Source: Thermodesulforhabdus norvegica (GTDB lineage Bacteria > Desulfobacterota > Syntrophobacteria > Syntrophobacterales > Thermodesulforhabdaceae). From it: a stretch of 64,000 nt of DNA. Of this stretch, positions 45,001 to 53,008 are shown piece by piece; the stretch's first letter is position 1; each line of letters opens with the position of its first letter. The position numbers and the translations under genes are program-made. The notes beneath the pieces were generated by a model. That model was not told the DNA's origin, searched no databases, and was given only the letters and a program-made list of their open reading frames with translations. The stretch spans positions 160,383 to 224,382 of the forward strand of contig NZ_FOUU01000003.1 in NCBI RefSeq assembly GCF_900114975.1, given 5' to 3'.

Positions 45001-47641
45001 CGTATTGCATGCCGAGGGACAGCGCCGTTATCTGGAATGTCTTTCGGCGTACATAAGACAGTATTTTGCAATTTTCGAGAAGCCAGAGGTTGACTCCATT
45101 TCCGGGCTTCCCCCTACCGTCGCCGTAGAGCAGAGGCTGACCCGGGGATTGAGGAAGTCAACGGTCGGAACGCTTACGGAAATTTATCATTTCCTGAGGC
45201 TTCTTTTTGCCAAAGCCGGACGCCAGAGGTGCGTTCGTTGCGGAAGAGAGGTTGAAGCCCTGTCGATTGATGAGGTTGCCTCGAAGGCGCTTGAATACCA
45301 TAGGAAGGGTGCGATTCTTCTGATACCTGTGGTGTACCGTCGCAAAGGTGTATATCGTGATCTTATAAGGCGCTTGCGACGATCCGGCTTTGAAAAAGCC
45401 CGGATAGATGGGAAGTGGGTCAATCTGAGCGAAATAGAGGGCCTTACACGCTTCGAAGACCACACCGTTGAGGTTGCGCTGGGAGTTTCATCGGCAGGCG
45501 GGAATTTGTTGGAAGATCTTTTGAGAGCTCTGAGAATTGGGGAGGGGTTCATAACGGCCGTCATCCCGGATGGTGCCGGGGAAGAAATCTTGAGTACTCG
45601 TTTTATGTGTCTCCACTGCGGCGTAGGGTACCTTCCTCTGGATCCCAGACTTTTTTCCTTTAACAGCCCTTACGGTCTCTGCCACGAATGTGGCGGTACG
45701 GGGGTGGTCAGGAGGGTCGATGCAGGGAAGGTACTGGGTAAAGGGAGAATTTCCGGAAAAAGGATTCTGGAGGCATGGCTACAGGCGCCTTTTATCCCTC
45801 AGAAGGCTCGGAAGAAATGGAAAAACTACTGGTACGACACTCTGAGGCTTGATCAGACGGTTGATGGTGATAATCTGCCGCCCGATCTCGAAAGAACCGT
45901 GCTCTACGGCAGAGACGGTGTTCCGGGGCTGATACCGGTACTTGAAGAGCTCATTGACCAGGACCTCCTGCCCGATGATGTGTTGCACAATCTTTTTGAA
46001 GAGGATTGTCCGTCCTGCGGGGGAACGAGAATTAACGAACAGGCCAGATCGGTTTACGTTGCTGACTATTCCCTGCCAGATCTGGTGAAGATGACCATAG
46101 AGGAATTTTCGGATGTGTGGGACCGCCTTTACGGGCTTTCTTCCGGTTCCATTTTATCTTCCCTTTACGAAGAGGTCAGAAGCCGTGTTGAATTTTTGCG
46201 GAGAGTAGGGCTTGGATACCTGACCCTGTCGAGATCGGGAGATACTCTTTCAGGGGGAGAATTTCAGAGGATTCGTCTGGCCGCACACCTTGGCTCCGGT
46301 CTTACGGGTGTGCTTTACATTCTGGACGAACCGACGATAGGGCTTCATCCTGCGGATACGGAGAGGTTGATCGACGGCCTGAAGTTGCTTCGTGATCGCG
46401 GGAATAGCGTTATTGTTGTGGAGCATGATCTGGAGACGCTTAAGAATGCGGATTTATTGATAGAGCTGGGTCCTGGAGGCGGAACGCAGGGAGGGATTGT
46501 AACGGGTGTTGGTACTTTTCAGGATCTGGTAAATAACAAGGAGACCGCCCTTTCCCGGGCTTTTGGTGTTTCTTCCGGGAATGCAAGAAATTACCGCAGG
46601 GCCGCTGGCAGATACGACAACTGGCTTGAGATTCGTTCGACTAATTTCAGAAATCTCAGAGATGTTGACCTCAGGATTCCTCTGGGCACACTTACCTGTG
46701 TGACCGGCGTTTCAGGAGCCGGAAAGAGTACCCTTGTCTACGATGTTCTCTATCCTTTGCTGATGGAAGTCATCACGGGCTCCTTCTGGTATTCGGCAGG
46801 CGGTGTTGTGCATTCAGGAATTAAAGGTTACGAAGGTATTCACTCCGTTTTGTGCGTGGATCATCAGCCGATAGGAAGAACCTCCAGATCCATACCGGCC
46901 ACCTATCTCGGAATATGGGACGATATCAGAAATATCTTTGCCTCTCTTCCCGAGGCAAAGGTGCGGGGCTTTCGGCCAGCTCACTTTTCCTTCAATCTGC
47001 GAGGTGGCAGGTGTGAATTCTGTCTCGGGATGGGTTATGTAATCGAGCAGATGAAATTCCTCCCGGATGTTAAGAAGGAGTGTCCCGTATGCAGGGGTAT
47101 GAGGTTTTCTCGGGATATTCTGGAGGTTAGATACCGGGAAAAAAATATTTCCGAGGTGCTTGAAATGACCTTTGAAGAGGCACCGGTTTACTTTGCCGCC
47201 TATCCGAGAATTGTCAAAACCGTGGGTCTCGTAAATGAGCTGGGTCTGGGATACCTGAGGCTGGGGCAACCCAGTCCAACACTTTCTGGAGGGGAAGCTC
47301 AACGGATAAAACTGGTCAAGGAATTAAAGAAAAATTCCCGCCCTTCAATATTTCTTCTCGACGAGCCCACGACGGGATTACATCACCTGGATATAAAAAG
47401 ACTTCTGAACGTGCTTAAAAAGCTCGTGAACAGGGGACATACGATTATTGCCATAGAACATAACTTGGATTTTATTGCACAATGCGACTATATTATCGAC
47501 CTGGGTCCGACAGGCGGAGATGCGGGCGGAAGAATTGTGGCCCAGGGTACGCCTGATGAGTTTAAACACTTTACCGATAGATCTCTTACGGCCAGAGCGC
47601 TCTGGCATGAAAGTAATGAAAGTTCAAAGATAACGGGATAA
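42041..47641 (+). CDS. Tandem (double-length) UvrA-like excinuclease subunit
   Basis: Single open frame of 1866 residues, twice the usual UvrA (~940). Each half is a UvrA-like protein with two ABC modules and zinc modules. First half: Walker A GVSGSGKST and GVSGAGKTT; signatures TLSGGEVQR and TFSAGEAQR. Second half (from about residue 946): GLSGSGKSS and GVSGAGKST; signatures TLSGGEFQR and TLSGGEAQR. Walker B ILDEP or LLDEP is intact in all four. Zinc motifs such as CPYCG, CADCG, CWKCGG and CDVC occur. UvrA finds bulky DNA lesions as a dimer; here the dimer may be covalent. The ATG at 42041 fits the family start (MFIRVRGARQHNLKN); a TTG at 42023 is possible. Confidence 0.92.
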   Translation: MFIRVRGARQHNLKNVDCNIPLYGITGICGVSGSGKSTLAFHVLHAEGQRRYVETFSPYMRQFLERIGSPDVDAVENIPPSIALESGTTVQNARSTVGTITEVNDFLKYLYAFRSDPFCPYCGRPVKCASPETVLEYLRKARRDDRLYITAPLDGTSGFDRTARQMLLSMGYVRAVVGGRVVRLDDPDFPENPDEPVWIVQDRVVWEEGREERIYESVKQAFELGKGRMAVLYPDGPLQEFSNLRSCADCGREIPECTPEIFSFNSPVGACPECRGLGRTIGVNMDAVIPDRKKSIRDGAVSIWTPDRYEYHELLEFCRREGIPLDVPFEKLDEADQLKIIEGTDDYYGIKGFFSWLETKTYKVHVRVFLSRYRAYNPCWKCGGTRYGEAARYFRLLGVPIFELQSWSVEKCREFFHDNRRFFQDDPSSAALFEEIVKRLDALCFLRLGYLTLDRPSRTLSGGEVQRVHFVKVLGSSLSNVLYILDEPSLGLHPHDQDTLMTALRRFVENGNTVVIVDHDPQVLGRCDHLIELGPGGGRQGGMIVVEGSPEQVKECPESRTAPYLRKPLRDDFIRHRTQAMPYGFVTVRGARSFNLKNITVSFPLGLFVAVSGVSGAGKTTLVETTLYGQWRRAKGLELKESPGECDAVEGFENISDMLLVDRRPVGRNPRANLLTYTGAMEWVRKLLAGTDDARMKGLTASFFSFNQPGGRCDVCRGEGFIREEMQFLADVYSPCPACKGRRFKDEVLRVKYKGWSIGDFLEATASDVLSFFGGSAGYEKKLLEALKPLEMLNLDTLRLGQPLSTFSAGEAQRLKLAPLLQKSAKKDERLFVILDEPSRGLHPEDLERLVEVFRRIVKRGHTVVVVEHNPILLSACDWIVDLGPEGGARGGEVVFEGPPWKLIECKESLTGRHMLRRLRDSSGEKDTGNRVVCDIGLARRAHSGHFVKISGLRHNNLNIDNLEIPLGRFVAVTGLSGSGKSSLVFDVLHAEGQRRYLECLSAYIRQYFAIFEKPEVDSISGLPPTVAVEQRLTRGLRKSTVGTLTEIYHFLRLLFAKAGRQRCVRCGREVEALSIDEVASKALEYHRKGAILLIPVVYRRKGVYRDLIRRLRRSGFEKARIDGKWVNLSEIEGLTRFEDHTVEVALGVSSAGGNLLEDLLRALRIGEGFITAVIPDGAGEEILSTRFMCLHCGVGYLPLDPRLFSFNSPYGLCHECGGTGVVRRVDAGKVLGKGRISGKRILEAWLQAPFIPQKARKKWKNYWYDTLRLDQTVDGDNLPPDLERTVLYGRDGVPGLIPVLEELIDQDLLPDDVLHNLFEEDCPSCGGTRINEQARSVYVADYSLPDLVKMTIEEFSDVWDRLYGLSSGSILSSLYEEVRSRVEFLRRVGLGYLTLSRSGDTLSGGEFQRIRLAAHLGSGLTGVLYILDEPTIGLHPADTERLIDGLKLLRDRGNSVIVVEHDLETLKNADLLIELGPGGGTQGGIVTGVGTFQDLVNNKETALSRAFGVSSGNARNYRRAAGRYDNWLEIRSTNFRNLRDVDLRIPLGTLTCVTGVSGAGKSTLVYDVLYPLLMEVITGSFWYSAGGVVHSGIKGYEGIHSVLCVDHQPIGRTSRSIPATYLGIWDDIRNIFASLPEAKVRGFRPAHFSFNLRGGRCEFCLGMGYVIEQMKFLPDVKKECPVCRGMRFSRDILEVRYREKNISEVLEMTFEEAPVYFAAYPRIVKTVGLVNELGLGYLRLGQPSPTLSGGEAQRIKLVKELKKNSRPSIFLLDEPTTGLHHLDIKRLLNVLKKLVNRGHTIIAIEHNLDFIAQCDYIIDLGPTGGDAGGRIVAQGTPDEFKHFTDRSLTARALWHESNESSKITG

Positions 47642-47651
47642 AGGAGCATAT

Positions 47652-49016
47652 ATGCCTCTCAGGGGAGCCAAAGAACTTATTTCGGTACTGGACGAATGCG
47701 AAGACATTGTGAGAAAGCTTGAGGGAGGAGGAATCTCTCAAGAAGAAGCCCTCCGGGAGATTGCCGTTCGCATGAAAGAATTCCAGATAGTTGCAGAGAA
47801 ATCTGGGTTGATTGCACTGAGGCGGACGGGAAGAGAAATCGAAAAATATGTTAAAAATCCGGGTCTGTCTCCCGATGAAGTCACAATGCTTGCTTTTGTT
47901 TTTCCCACCCTGAAAAGCGGGCTTGAAAAGGAGACCGTGGAAGACATTCGCGTGGCCGTTCTGGAAACCTTTGAAATTCTCGGACTTCCCGTGCCCACGG
48001 ATTGGCAAACCAGCAAGTTTGTCGTGGAGCCCGAAAAGCCATCTGCGGTTGAAGATACTTCTGTAGGGGAACCGGAAGAAATTCCTGCCGAGGAGGAACC
48101 GGAGCTCGTGGAAAAAAGAGTCGAATACGAAGAGGTTCCTTTGGAGTCTCTGATGAGAGCCACGAGCAATCTGGGGGTTGAAGCGGTAACCGAACCCGAC
48201 GGTTCCGTAGTGATAAGGGTGGATCCGGCCCACGTACCGCAGATTCAGCGGCTGCTTTCTCCTGCGGATCCCGACATGGATTTCGAGAGCGTCCTTCCTG
48301 CCGAAGACGACCTTGAAAAAAAGGTTCTGGCCAAGGTTAAGGAATTCATGGTTGCCTTTTCGTCGGGAGATTTTGAGAAGGCCGAGGAAATACTCGAAGA
48401 ACTTTCGAGCATTCAGGAAGGTAGCGAGATATTTGGGGAAATAGGCAAGATTGCAAGGCATCTGCACACGGCTTTTAAGGATTTTGCCAAAATTCTCGAT
48501 CCGGCACTGAAAGAACTCGCCGTTGATTACCTGCCCGATTCTGAAAGCAGGCTCAGATATCTCATGAAATTGACCGAGGACGCGGCCAATACGACTCTTG
48601 ATTGCACGGAGAAAATGAAGGATCGCATAAGAAGGGGTCAGGAAGTTCTGGAGGGTATGAGAAAGCATCTGGAACGGCTTAAACCGATAGGCTCCGGGGC
48701 AACAAAGCGCATAGGCGACATGATTGCCATGATTGAGGAGCTGGAAAGCTCTTTAGCAGAAGAAAAAGAGGACGTTGACCGTATTCTGTCTGCTCAAAAT
48801 TTTCAGGATCTCAGCGGCCAGACCGTGATAAAGGTTCTGAACGTTATGCAGGAACTCCAGGATCGCCTGGTAAATGCCATAAAGACTTTTGGCATAAAGA
48901 TCGAAGGACGGAAAAAGGAGAAGGAAGAGCTCATTGGACCGGCCCACGAAGGTGTTGAAGGTGCCCTGCGGTCCCAGGATGAAGTGGATGCTCTGTTGGC
49001 CCAGTTCGGTTTTTAG
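47652..49016 (+). CDS. CheZ-like CheY-P phosphatase with long N-terminal extension
   Basis: Protein of 454 residues against ~214 in E. coli CheZ. The C-terminal ~220 residues are helical and carry the phosphatase motif AQNFQDLSGQ near residues 381-390 (Asp and Gln catalytic) and the CheY-binding tail SQDEVDALLAQFGF. The N-terminal ~120 residues are helical, followed by an acidic Glu/Pro-rich linker (about 125-160). CheZ dephosphorylates CheY-P and ends the tumble signal. No other chemotaxis gene is in the window. An AAAGGAG ribosome site precedes the ATG, 10 bases after the UvrA gene. Confidence 0.85.
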   Translation: MPLRGAKELISVLDECEDIVRKLEGGGISQEEALREIAVRMKEFQIVAEKSGLIALRRTGREIEKYVKNPGLSPDEVTMLAFVFPTLKSGLEKETVEDIRVAVLETFEILGLPVPTDWQTSKFVVEPEKPSAVEDTSVGEPEEIPAEEEPELVEKRVEYEEVPLESLMRATSNLGVEAVTEPDGSVVIRVDPAHVPQIQRLLSPADPDMDFESVLPAEDDLEKKVLAKVKEFMVAFSSGDFEKAEEILEELSSIQEGSEIFGEIGKIARHLHTAFKDFAKILDPALKELAVDYLPDSESRLRYLMKLTEDAANTTLDCTEKMKDRIRRGQEVLEGMRKHLERLKPIGSGATKRIGDMIAMIEELESSLAEEKEDVDRILSAQNFQDLSGQTVIKVLNVMQELQDRLVNAIKTFGIKIEGRKKEKEELIGPAHEGVEGALRSQDEVDALLAQFGF

Positions 49017-49025
49017 GGGGAACTT

Positions 49026-49466
49026 ATGGCTTCGCAGGAAGAATTTCGCTTTAAGGCAGAGGTAAGGGTGAGGTATGCCGATACCGATGCTCAGGGGCAC
49101 GTTTATTTCGCCAATTATCTTGTCTACTTCGACGTGGCCATGACCGATTATTTCAAAGCCATCGGATATCCTTATGAGAGATTGCTGTCAAAGGGATATG
49201 ACTTTTTCACCGTGGAGGCCTGCTGTCGTTACAGGGGTAGAGCCTTTTTTGATGAGACTCTTTACGTGGGAGCTAAAATAACAAAAATAGGTCGATCAAG
49301 CTTTAGATATGATCTGGCTATTTTCAAAGATTCGGCAACCGAACCCATAGCAGATGGTCACGTGGTAAATGTCATGATCGATCGGGAAACGGAAAGGCCT
49401 GTCAAAGTGCCCGAGGATTTCAGAGAAGCTGTCCGAAGTTTTGAAGGATCCATAGAAGAGTCGTAA
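49026..49466 (+). CDS. YbgC/4HBT-family acyl-CoA thioesterase
   Basis: Hot-dog-fold thioesterase of 146 residues. The RVRYADTDAQGHVYFANYL motif near residue 16 holds the catalytic Asp, as in 4-hydroxybenzoyl-CoA thioesterases and Tol-Pal-linked YbgC. It hydrolyses acyl-CoA or acyl-ACP. In many proteobacteria ybgC is next to tolQ; here it lies about 34 kb away, so the Tol link is not supported by position. It starts 10 bases after the CheZ-like gene. Confidence 0.9.
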   Translation: MASQEEFRFKAEVRVRYADTDAQGHVYFANYLVYFDVAMTDYFKAIGYPYERLLSKGYDFFTVEACCRYRGRAFFDETLYVGAKITKIGRSSFRYDLAIFKDSATEPIADGHVVNVMIDRETERPVKVPEDFREAVRSFEGSIEES

Positions 49467-49556
49467 TTCAATTTCTTTTTGTTTTCACTGGCTCTTTTCG
49501 CTAAAAAGATGTCCAATGTGAACTCACCTGGTTAATTCGGTATGAAGGAGTGAATG

Positions 49557-50969
49557 ATGTGGGGGCTGAAGTTTTTGAGGTTCCTCTGGTGCATCCTGGC
49601 ATTCCTGTTGTTCGTTATTGTGGTGGTTGCCTGGGGAGTTGAATATGTCCCGGGTTTTCTAAAAGCGCCCTGGGGCAACAAACTCGGGGGTGTGGGAAAT
49701 CTCTTCGGACTACTGGCCCTTTATACCGCCGTAATCATGACGGTAATAGGCGTTCGTCTCCCGTTAGTGGAGAGGGCTTTCGGGCTCGATCGGCTGATAC
49801 GGTTTCATACTGCTCTTGGGCCTCTAGTACTTTTATTTGCAATAATTCACGTCATCTTTCGGACTCTTTCTTTTTCCGCATCGATCGGTGAAAAGTGGAG
49901 CTGGGATTTTCTTTTTCAGTTTTTTCCTTACTCCTGGGCAATTTCTGAAAATGCCCTGGTTGCCGCCAGATGGGGATTGCTGGTTATTCTGCTTTCGGTT
50001 ACGGCTGCCAAGGTGGCGAGATTATCCCGGGGCTTCATCCCTTTTCGTATATGGAAGCCCCTGCATTCGATGATTTACTACGGTATTTTTACCGCCTTTG
50101 GGCATTCTTTGATTCTTGCATCAGACGTAAAGCGCTTTCCGCTACTTGTCCCCTGGGCCGGTCTTGCACTTGTATGGGGTGGGTGCTGTGTTTATCGTCT
50201 GAATTACCTGTTGCAGCGCAGTCGTAACTTCAGGTGGTTTCTGGAAGGTGTTGACTATGAGACTCATGATGTCCATACCTGCCGCTTTATCAGACCTGAA
50301 GGTCAGGGATCCTTTGCCCGCCGACGGCCCGGACAATTTATGATCATTCGTATGAAGTCCCGGCTATGGGGGTGGTCCGATCCACATCCTTTCACGATTT
50401 CCTGCCCTCCAGGTAGTGACTCCCTTTGCTGTACCGTGAAAGGCGTTGGTAGTTTCAGCAAAAAGCTCCGGACCTGCAGGCCCGGTACGGTCTTTTTATG
50501 TGAGGGGCCTTACGGAATCTTCACGCCCGACTTTGAAAGGGAGAAAAATCTCGTGTTCATAGCAGGCGGAATAGGAATTACGCCTTTTCTCAGCATGATG
50601 CGCTATGTTAGAGACAACAGCATCCCCGTTTCGGTCACTCTAATCTGGGGTAACAGGGCCAAAAAGGACATAGTGGCCTACTCGGAACTATCCAGGTTTG
50701 TGAAGTCCTCGGATAGGTTTAGGGTCGTTCACGTTCTGAGTGAGCAGAAGATAACGGATAAGATGCGGGAAGAAACGGCAGAGGACGGATTTTTCTGGGA
50801 GCAGGGCCTGGTTACGGGAAGCGTTCTTAAAAAATACGTAAACCCCGATAACGCAAGCTTCTACGTTTGCGGTCCGGCACCCATGCAAAAGATGGTGATG
50901 AGAGAAATCAGACAGGTCTTTAAGGTGCCTCCCGGAAAAATCAGGCGAGAGTTATTTGTTTTTTATTAG
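49557..50969 (+). CDS. Ferric-reductase-like flavocytochrome
   Basis: Protein of about 470 residues. Six N-terminal transmembrane helices (to about 225) form a ferric-reductase/NOX-like heme b domain, with His candidates in IRFHTALG, IIHVIF, KPLHSMIYY and FGHSLIL. The C-terminal half is a ferredoxin-NADP reductase module: RRPGQFMIIRM and HPFTISCPP bind FAD, and GGIGITPFLSMMR and YVCGPAPMQ bind NAD(P). It would pass electrons from NAD(P)H through FAD and heme across the membrane. AAGGAG is six bases before the ATG at 49557 and three before another ATG at 49554. Acceptor unknown. Confidence 0.88.
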   Translation: MWGLKFLRFLWCILAFLLFVIVVVAWGVEYVPGFLKAPWGNKLGGVGNLFGLLALYTAVIMTVIGVRLPLVERAFGLDRLIRFHTALGPLVLLFAIIHVIFRTLSFSASIGEKWSWDFLFQFFPYSWAISENALVAARWGLLVILLSVTAAKVARLSRGFIPFRIWKPLHSMIYYGIFTAFGHSLILASDVKRFPLLVPWAGLALVWGGCCVYRLNYLLQRSRNFRWFLEGVDYETHDVHTCRFIRPEGQGSFARRRPGQFMIIRMKSRLWGWSDPHPFTISCPPGSDSLCCTVKGVGSFSKKLRTCRPGTVFLCEGPYGIFTPDFEREKNLVFIAGGIGITPFLSMMRYVRDNSIPVSVTLIWGNRAKKDIVAYSELSRFVKSSDRFRVVHVLSEQKITDKMREETAEDGFFWEQGLVTGSVLKKYVNPDNASFYVCGPAPMQKMVMREIRQVFKVPPGKIRRELFVFY

Positions 50970-51005
50970 TCGGCATAACTTCGGAGTTACAGGAGAGATA
51001 AGGCT

Positions 51006-51995
51006 ATGCAGGGATTCAGAGGAACGCTGGCGGGTGTTTCACTTCTGGATTTGATTCAATTTTTGTGCACAAGTGGTGCAGAGGTCAGGCTGCAGGTTTC
51101 ATCTCCTGATGGAGAAGGCATCATTTGCATAGGGGACGGAAGGGTATTTCACGCAGAAACGGCACGGCATGAAGGAGAGGAAGCCTTTTTTGAGATCGCC
51201 CTGTGGAAGCAGGGTGAATTTCGCTGGACTCCTCTGGCAGGGGAATGGCGAAACAGGGTGACCATTGACAGCGACTGGCAGTATCTTATTCTGGAGGCTT
51301 CCAGGATTCGTGATGAAACGGTTACGGGTCGTACGGCTCGCGACGAAGAAAGGGATTACATTGTTGCGTATTGTCAGAAGTGTCAGAAGCGTTTTTACGT
51401 GCCTGCCGATAAAGTGCCCTTCGGAAAAAAGGTTCGCGTAAAATGCCCCGGTTGCCGGGAAGAAGTGATCGTTGAAAGAGAAGAAGCGGTGGCTGATGTT
51501 TTTGAGAGAGAGATCGAGAAGTGGAAATATGAAGAGCTGGAAGAGGGTCCGGATTTTCTTGAGATTTCTGGTGGAGTGCTGGTTTGTACCGGAGATGTTG
51601 AACTGGGTAAAAGTCTTTCGGGTGCGTTGCAAAGGGAAGGATATCAGGTACATTTGGTTAACCGGGGTAGGGACGGCTTTTTTGCACTGCGACAGGGGGA
51701 TTTTTCCGTTGTGATAATAGATGAGGCTCTTGACGGTGGGGGACTGGATAGGAATATTTTGCTCCATTACTTACAACGCCTTCCCATGAACATAAGGCGG
51801 AAGTTTTATGTTTGCCTTCTCGGTCAGGAATTACGGACGCGAGATTTCTGGGCTGCCTTCAGGCTGGGGGTTGACCTTGTTGTGAACAAGAATAACGTTG
51901 ACCTCATAGGGGAACTCCTCCATTATACAACGGTGCGATTGAGGAAATTTTACGAACCCTTCTTGGAAGAACTGCAGATATTGAAGGCTGAATAG
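51006..51995 (+). CDS. DUF4388 protein with zinc ribbon and receiver-like domain
   Basis: Protein of 329 residues with three parts. The DUF4388 (PATAN-related) domain is about 1-100 (FRGTLAGVSLLDLIQFLC). A zinc ribbon follows at about 119-150 with C-x2-C pairs (YCQKCQKRF, KCPGCREE). A CheY-like fold lies at about 195-315 (VLVCTGDVELGKSLSGAL, VVIIDEAL). The receiver may not be phosphorylated normally, because the acidic pocket is not clearly complete. DUF4388 proteins occur in signalling and gliding systems. It has a GGAGAG ribosome site, and three bases separate it from the next gene. Confidence 0.8.
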   Translation: MQGFRGTLAGVSLLDLIQFLCTSGAEVRLQVSSPDGEGIICIGDGRVFHAETARHEGEEAFFEIALWKQGEFRWTPLAGEWRNRVTIDSDWQYLILEASRIRDETVTGRTARDEERDYIVAYCQKCQKRFYVPADKVPFGKKVRVKCPGCREEVIVEREEAVADVFEREIEKWKYEELEEGPDFLEISGGVLVCTGDVELGKSLSGALQREGYQVHLVNRGRDGFFALRQGDFSVVIIDEALDGGGLDRNILLHYLQRLPMNIRRKFYVCLLGQELRTRDFWAAFRLGVDLVVNKNNVDLIGELLHYTTVRLRKFYEPFLEELQILKAE

Positions 51996-51998
51996 GAG

Positions 51999-52295
51999 AT
52001 GATCTTCCGATTCGGTCGGCGCAGGGAGAGGTCGAAAAGGGCGAAGGATAGGCTGGAGAGCTGTATTAATACAATCCTTGATTTGAATGAAAGGCTCGGT
52101 GAGGGTAAGATCAGTCCCGATATAATTCAACATTTCAAACGGCTTAAGCAGACCTTTTCCGATCTGGACGATGCGATGGTGGACGAAAAAGAAGTTAACC
52201 GGATTGAAGATGCCACCAATAAACTTCTTCAGGAGATTCGGGCTCTCTACGGTGAAAGTTTTTTGAAAAAACTTTACGACATGCCCAAGCACTGA
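51999..52295 (+). CDS. Small helical protein, unrecognised
   Basis: Protein of 98 residues. It starts with a basic N-terminus (FRFGRRRERSKRAKDR) and is then almost entirely predicted alpha-helix with coiled-coil character (about 15-85). I do not recognise a family. AGGAG directly abuts the ATG, so the effective ribosome site may be GAAGG 11 bases upstream. It lies between the DUF4388 gene and the adenosyltransferase gene with gaps of 3 and 8 bases, so it is very likely co-transcribed with them. Confidence 0.7.
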   Translation: MIFRFGRRRERSKRAKDRLESCINTILDLNERLGEGKISPDIIQHFKRLKQTFSDLDDAMVDEKEVNRIEDATNKLLQEIRALYGESFLKKLYDMPKH

Positions 52296-52303
52296 CGGAG
52301 CCG

Positions 52304-52855
52304 GTGGTTATGGAAAGGCCTTCTCAAGGGAAAGAAATATTTGTCTTTTCGAAAAAAGGCGATTCGGGAGAAACGAGTCTTCTTTCGGGAGAGCGGGTTC
52401 CCAAGCATCATATTCGTCCGGAAACCTATGGGACTATTGATGAAGCCAGTTCGGCTCTGGGGATTGCCAGAGCGCTTACCGGGCTGTCCGAGCTGAAAAG
52501 CACGATAACCGAAATACAGCAGGACCTTGTTGTGCTCGGAGCTGAACTGGCCTGTTCCGACCGGAATTCCCGTTACCGCATCACCGAGGAACACATATCC
52601 AGACTGGAACGATGGATTGAGAAGTTTCAGGAGCAGGTAACCTTACCCCGCCGTTTTGTCCTTCCGGGCGACAGCCTGACCGGGGCAGTGCTTGATCTGG
52701 CCAGAACCATAGTACGGCGTGCCGAAAGACGATGCTCCGAACTGCGGGAGAGAGGTGAATTCATCAGAAAAGAAGTGCCCGCTTTTCTGAACAGATTGGC
52801 GGATCTGCTGTTTGTTATGGCCAGATATGCAGATGCTTTGGAAAAGGCGGAATAA
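52304..52855 (+). CDS. PduO-type cob(I)alamin adenosyltransferase
   Basis: ATP:cob(I)alamin adenosyltransferase of 183 residues, PduO family. The ATP-binding N-terminal motif reads FSKKGDSGETSLLSGERVPKHH. The rest is a helical bundle with YGTIDEASSALG and the C-terminal RTIVRRAERRCSEL motif, which has the conserved Arg and Glu. It makes adenosylcobalamin for B12-dependent mutases. The start is GTG at 52304 or ATG at 52310; the GGAG site favours neither strongly. No mutase gene is adjacent. Confidence 0.9.
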   Translation: MVMERPSQGKEIFVFSKKGDSGETSLLSGERVPKHHIRPETYGTIDEASSALGIARALTGLSELKSTITEIQQDLVVLGAELACSDRNSRYRITEEHISRLERWIEKFQEQVTLPRRFVLPGDSLTGAVLDLARTIVRRAERRCSELRERGEFIRKEVPAFLNRLADLLFVMARYADALEKAE

Positions 52856-52882
52856 TCCAACCCGATTGTAGATCCTCTTCCG

Positions 52883-52952
52883 GGATTACCTTGTTGAGTC
52901 TTTTCTTTTGTTACAGTAAAGAGTTTATCTGCCGGGTTGCTTATGGTAATCC
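52883..52952. promoter_or_regulatory. Inverted repeat with possible promoter before the PiT gene
   Basis: GGATTACC at 52883-52890 and its exact complement GGTAATCC at 52945-52952 flank 54 bases. Between them TTGAGT (52894-52899) and TAAAGA (52917-52922) are 17 bases apart and resemble weak -35 and -10 boxes. The pair could be an operator or a long-range hairpin. Neither matches the known Pho box. Function is unproven. Confidence 0.3.
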
Positions 52953-53008
52953 TTTGCGGAATTTTGTCTGATCTAATTGGCTGATGAGGATTGTTTCCGG
53001 AGGACGAT

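Noticed and set aside
42041..47641. Assembly duplication as explanation of the tandem UvrA
   Set aside because: The two halves differ throughout in sequence, so a simple duplicated read or contig join does not explain it.
49518..49527. GTGAACTCAC before the ferric-reductase-like gene as a Rex or Fnr site
   Set aside because: The half-sites are only two bases apart. The spacing fits neither Rex nor Fnr.
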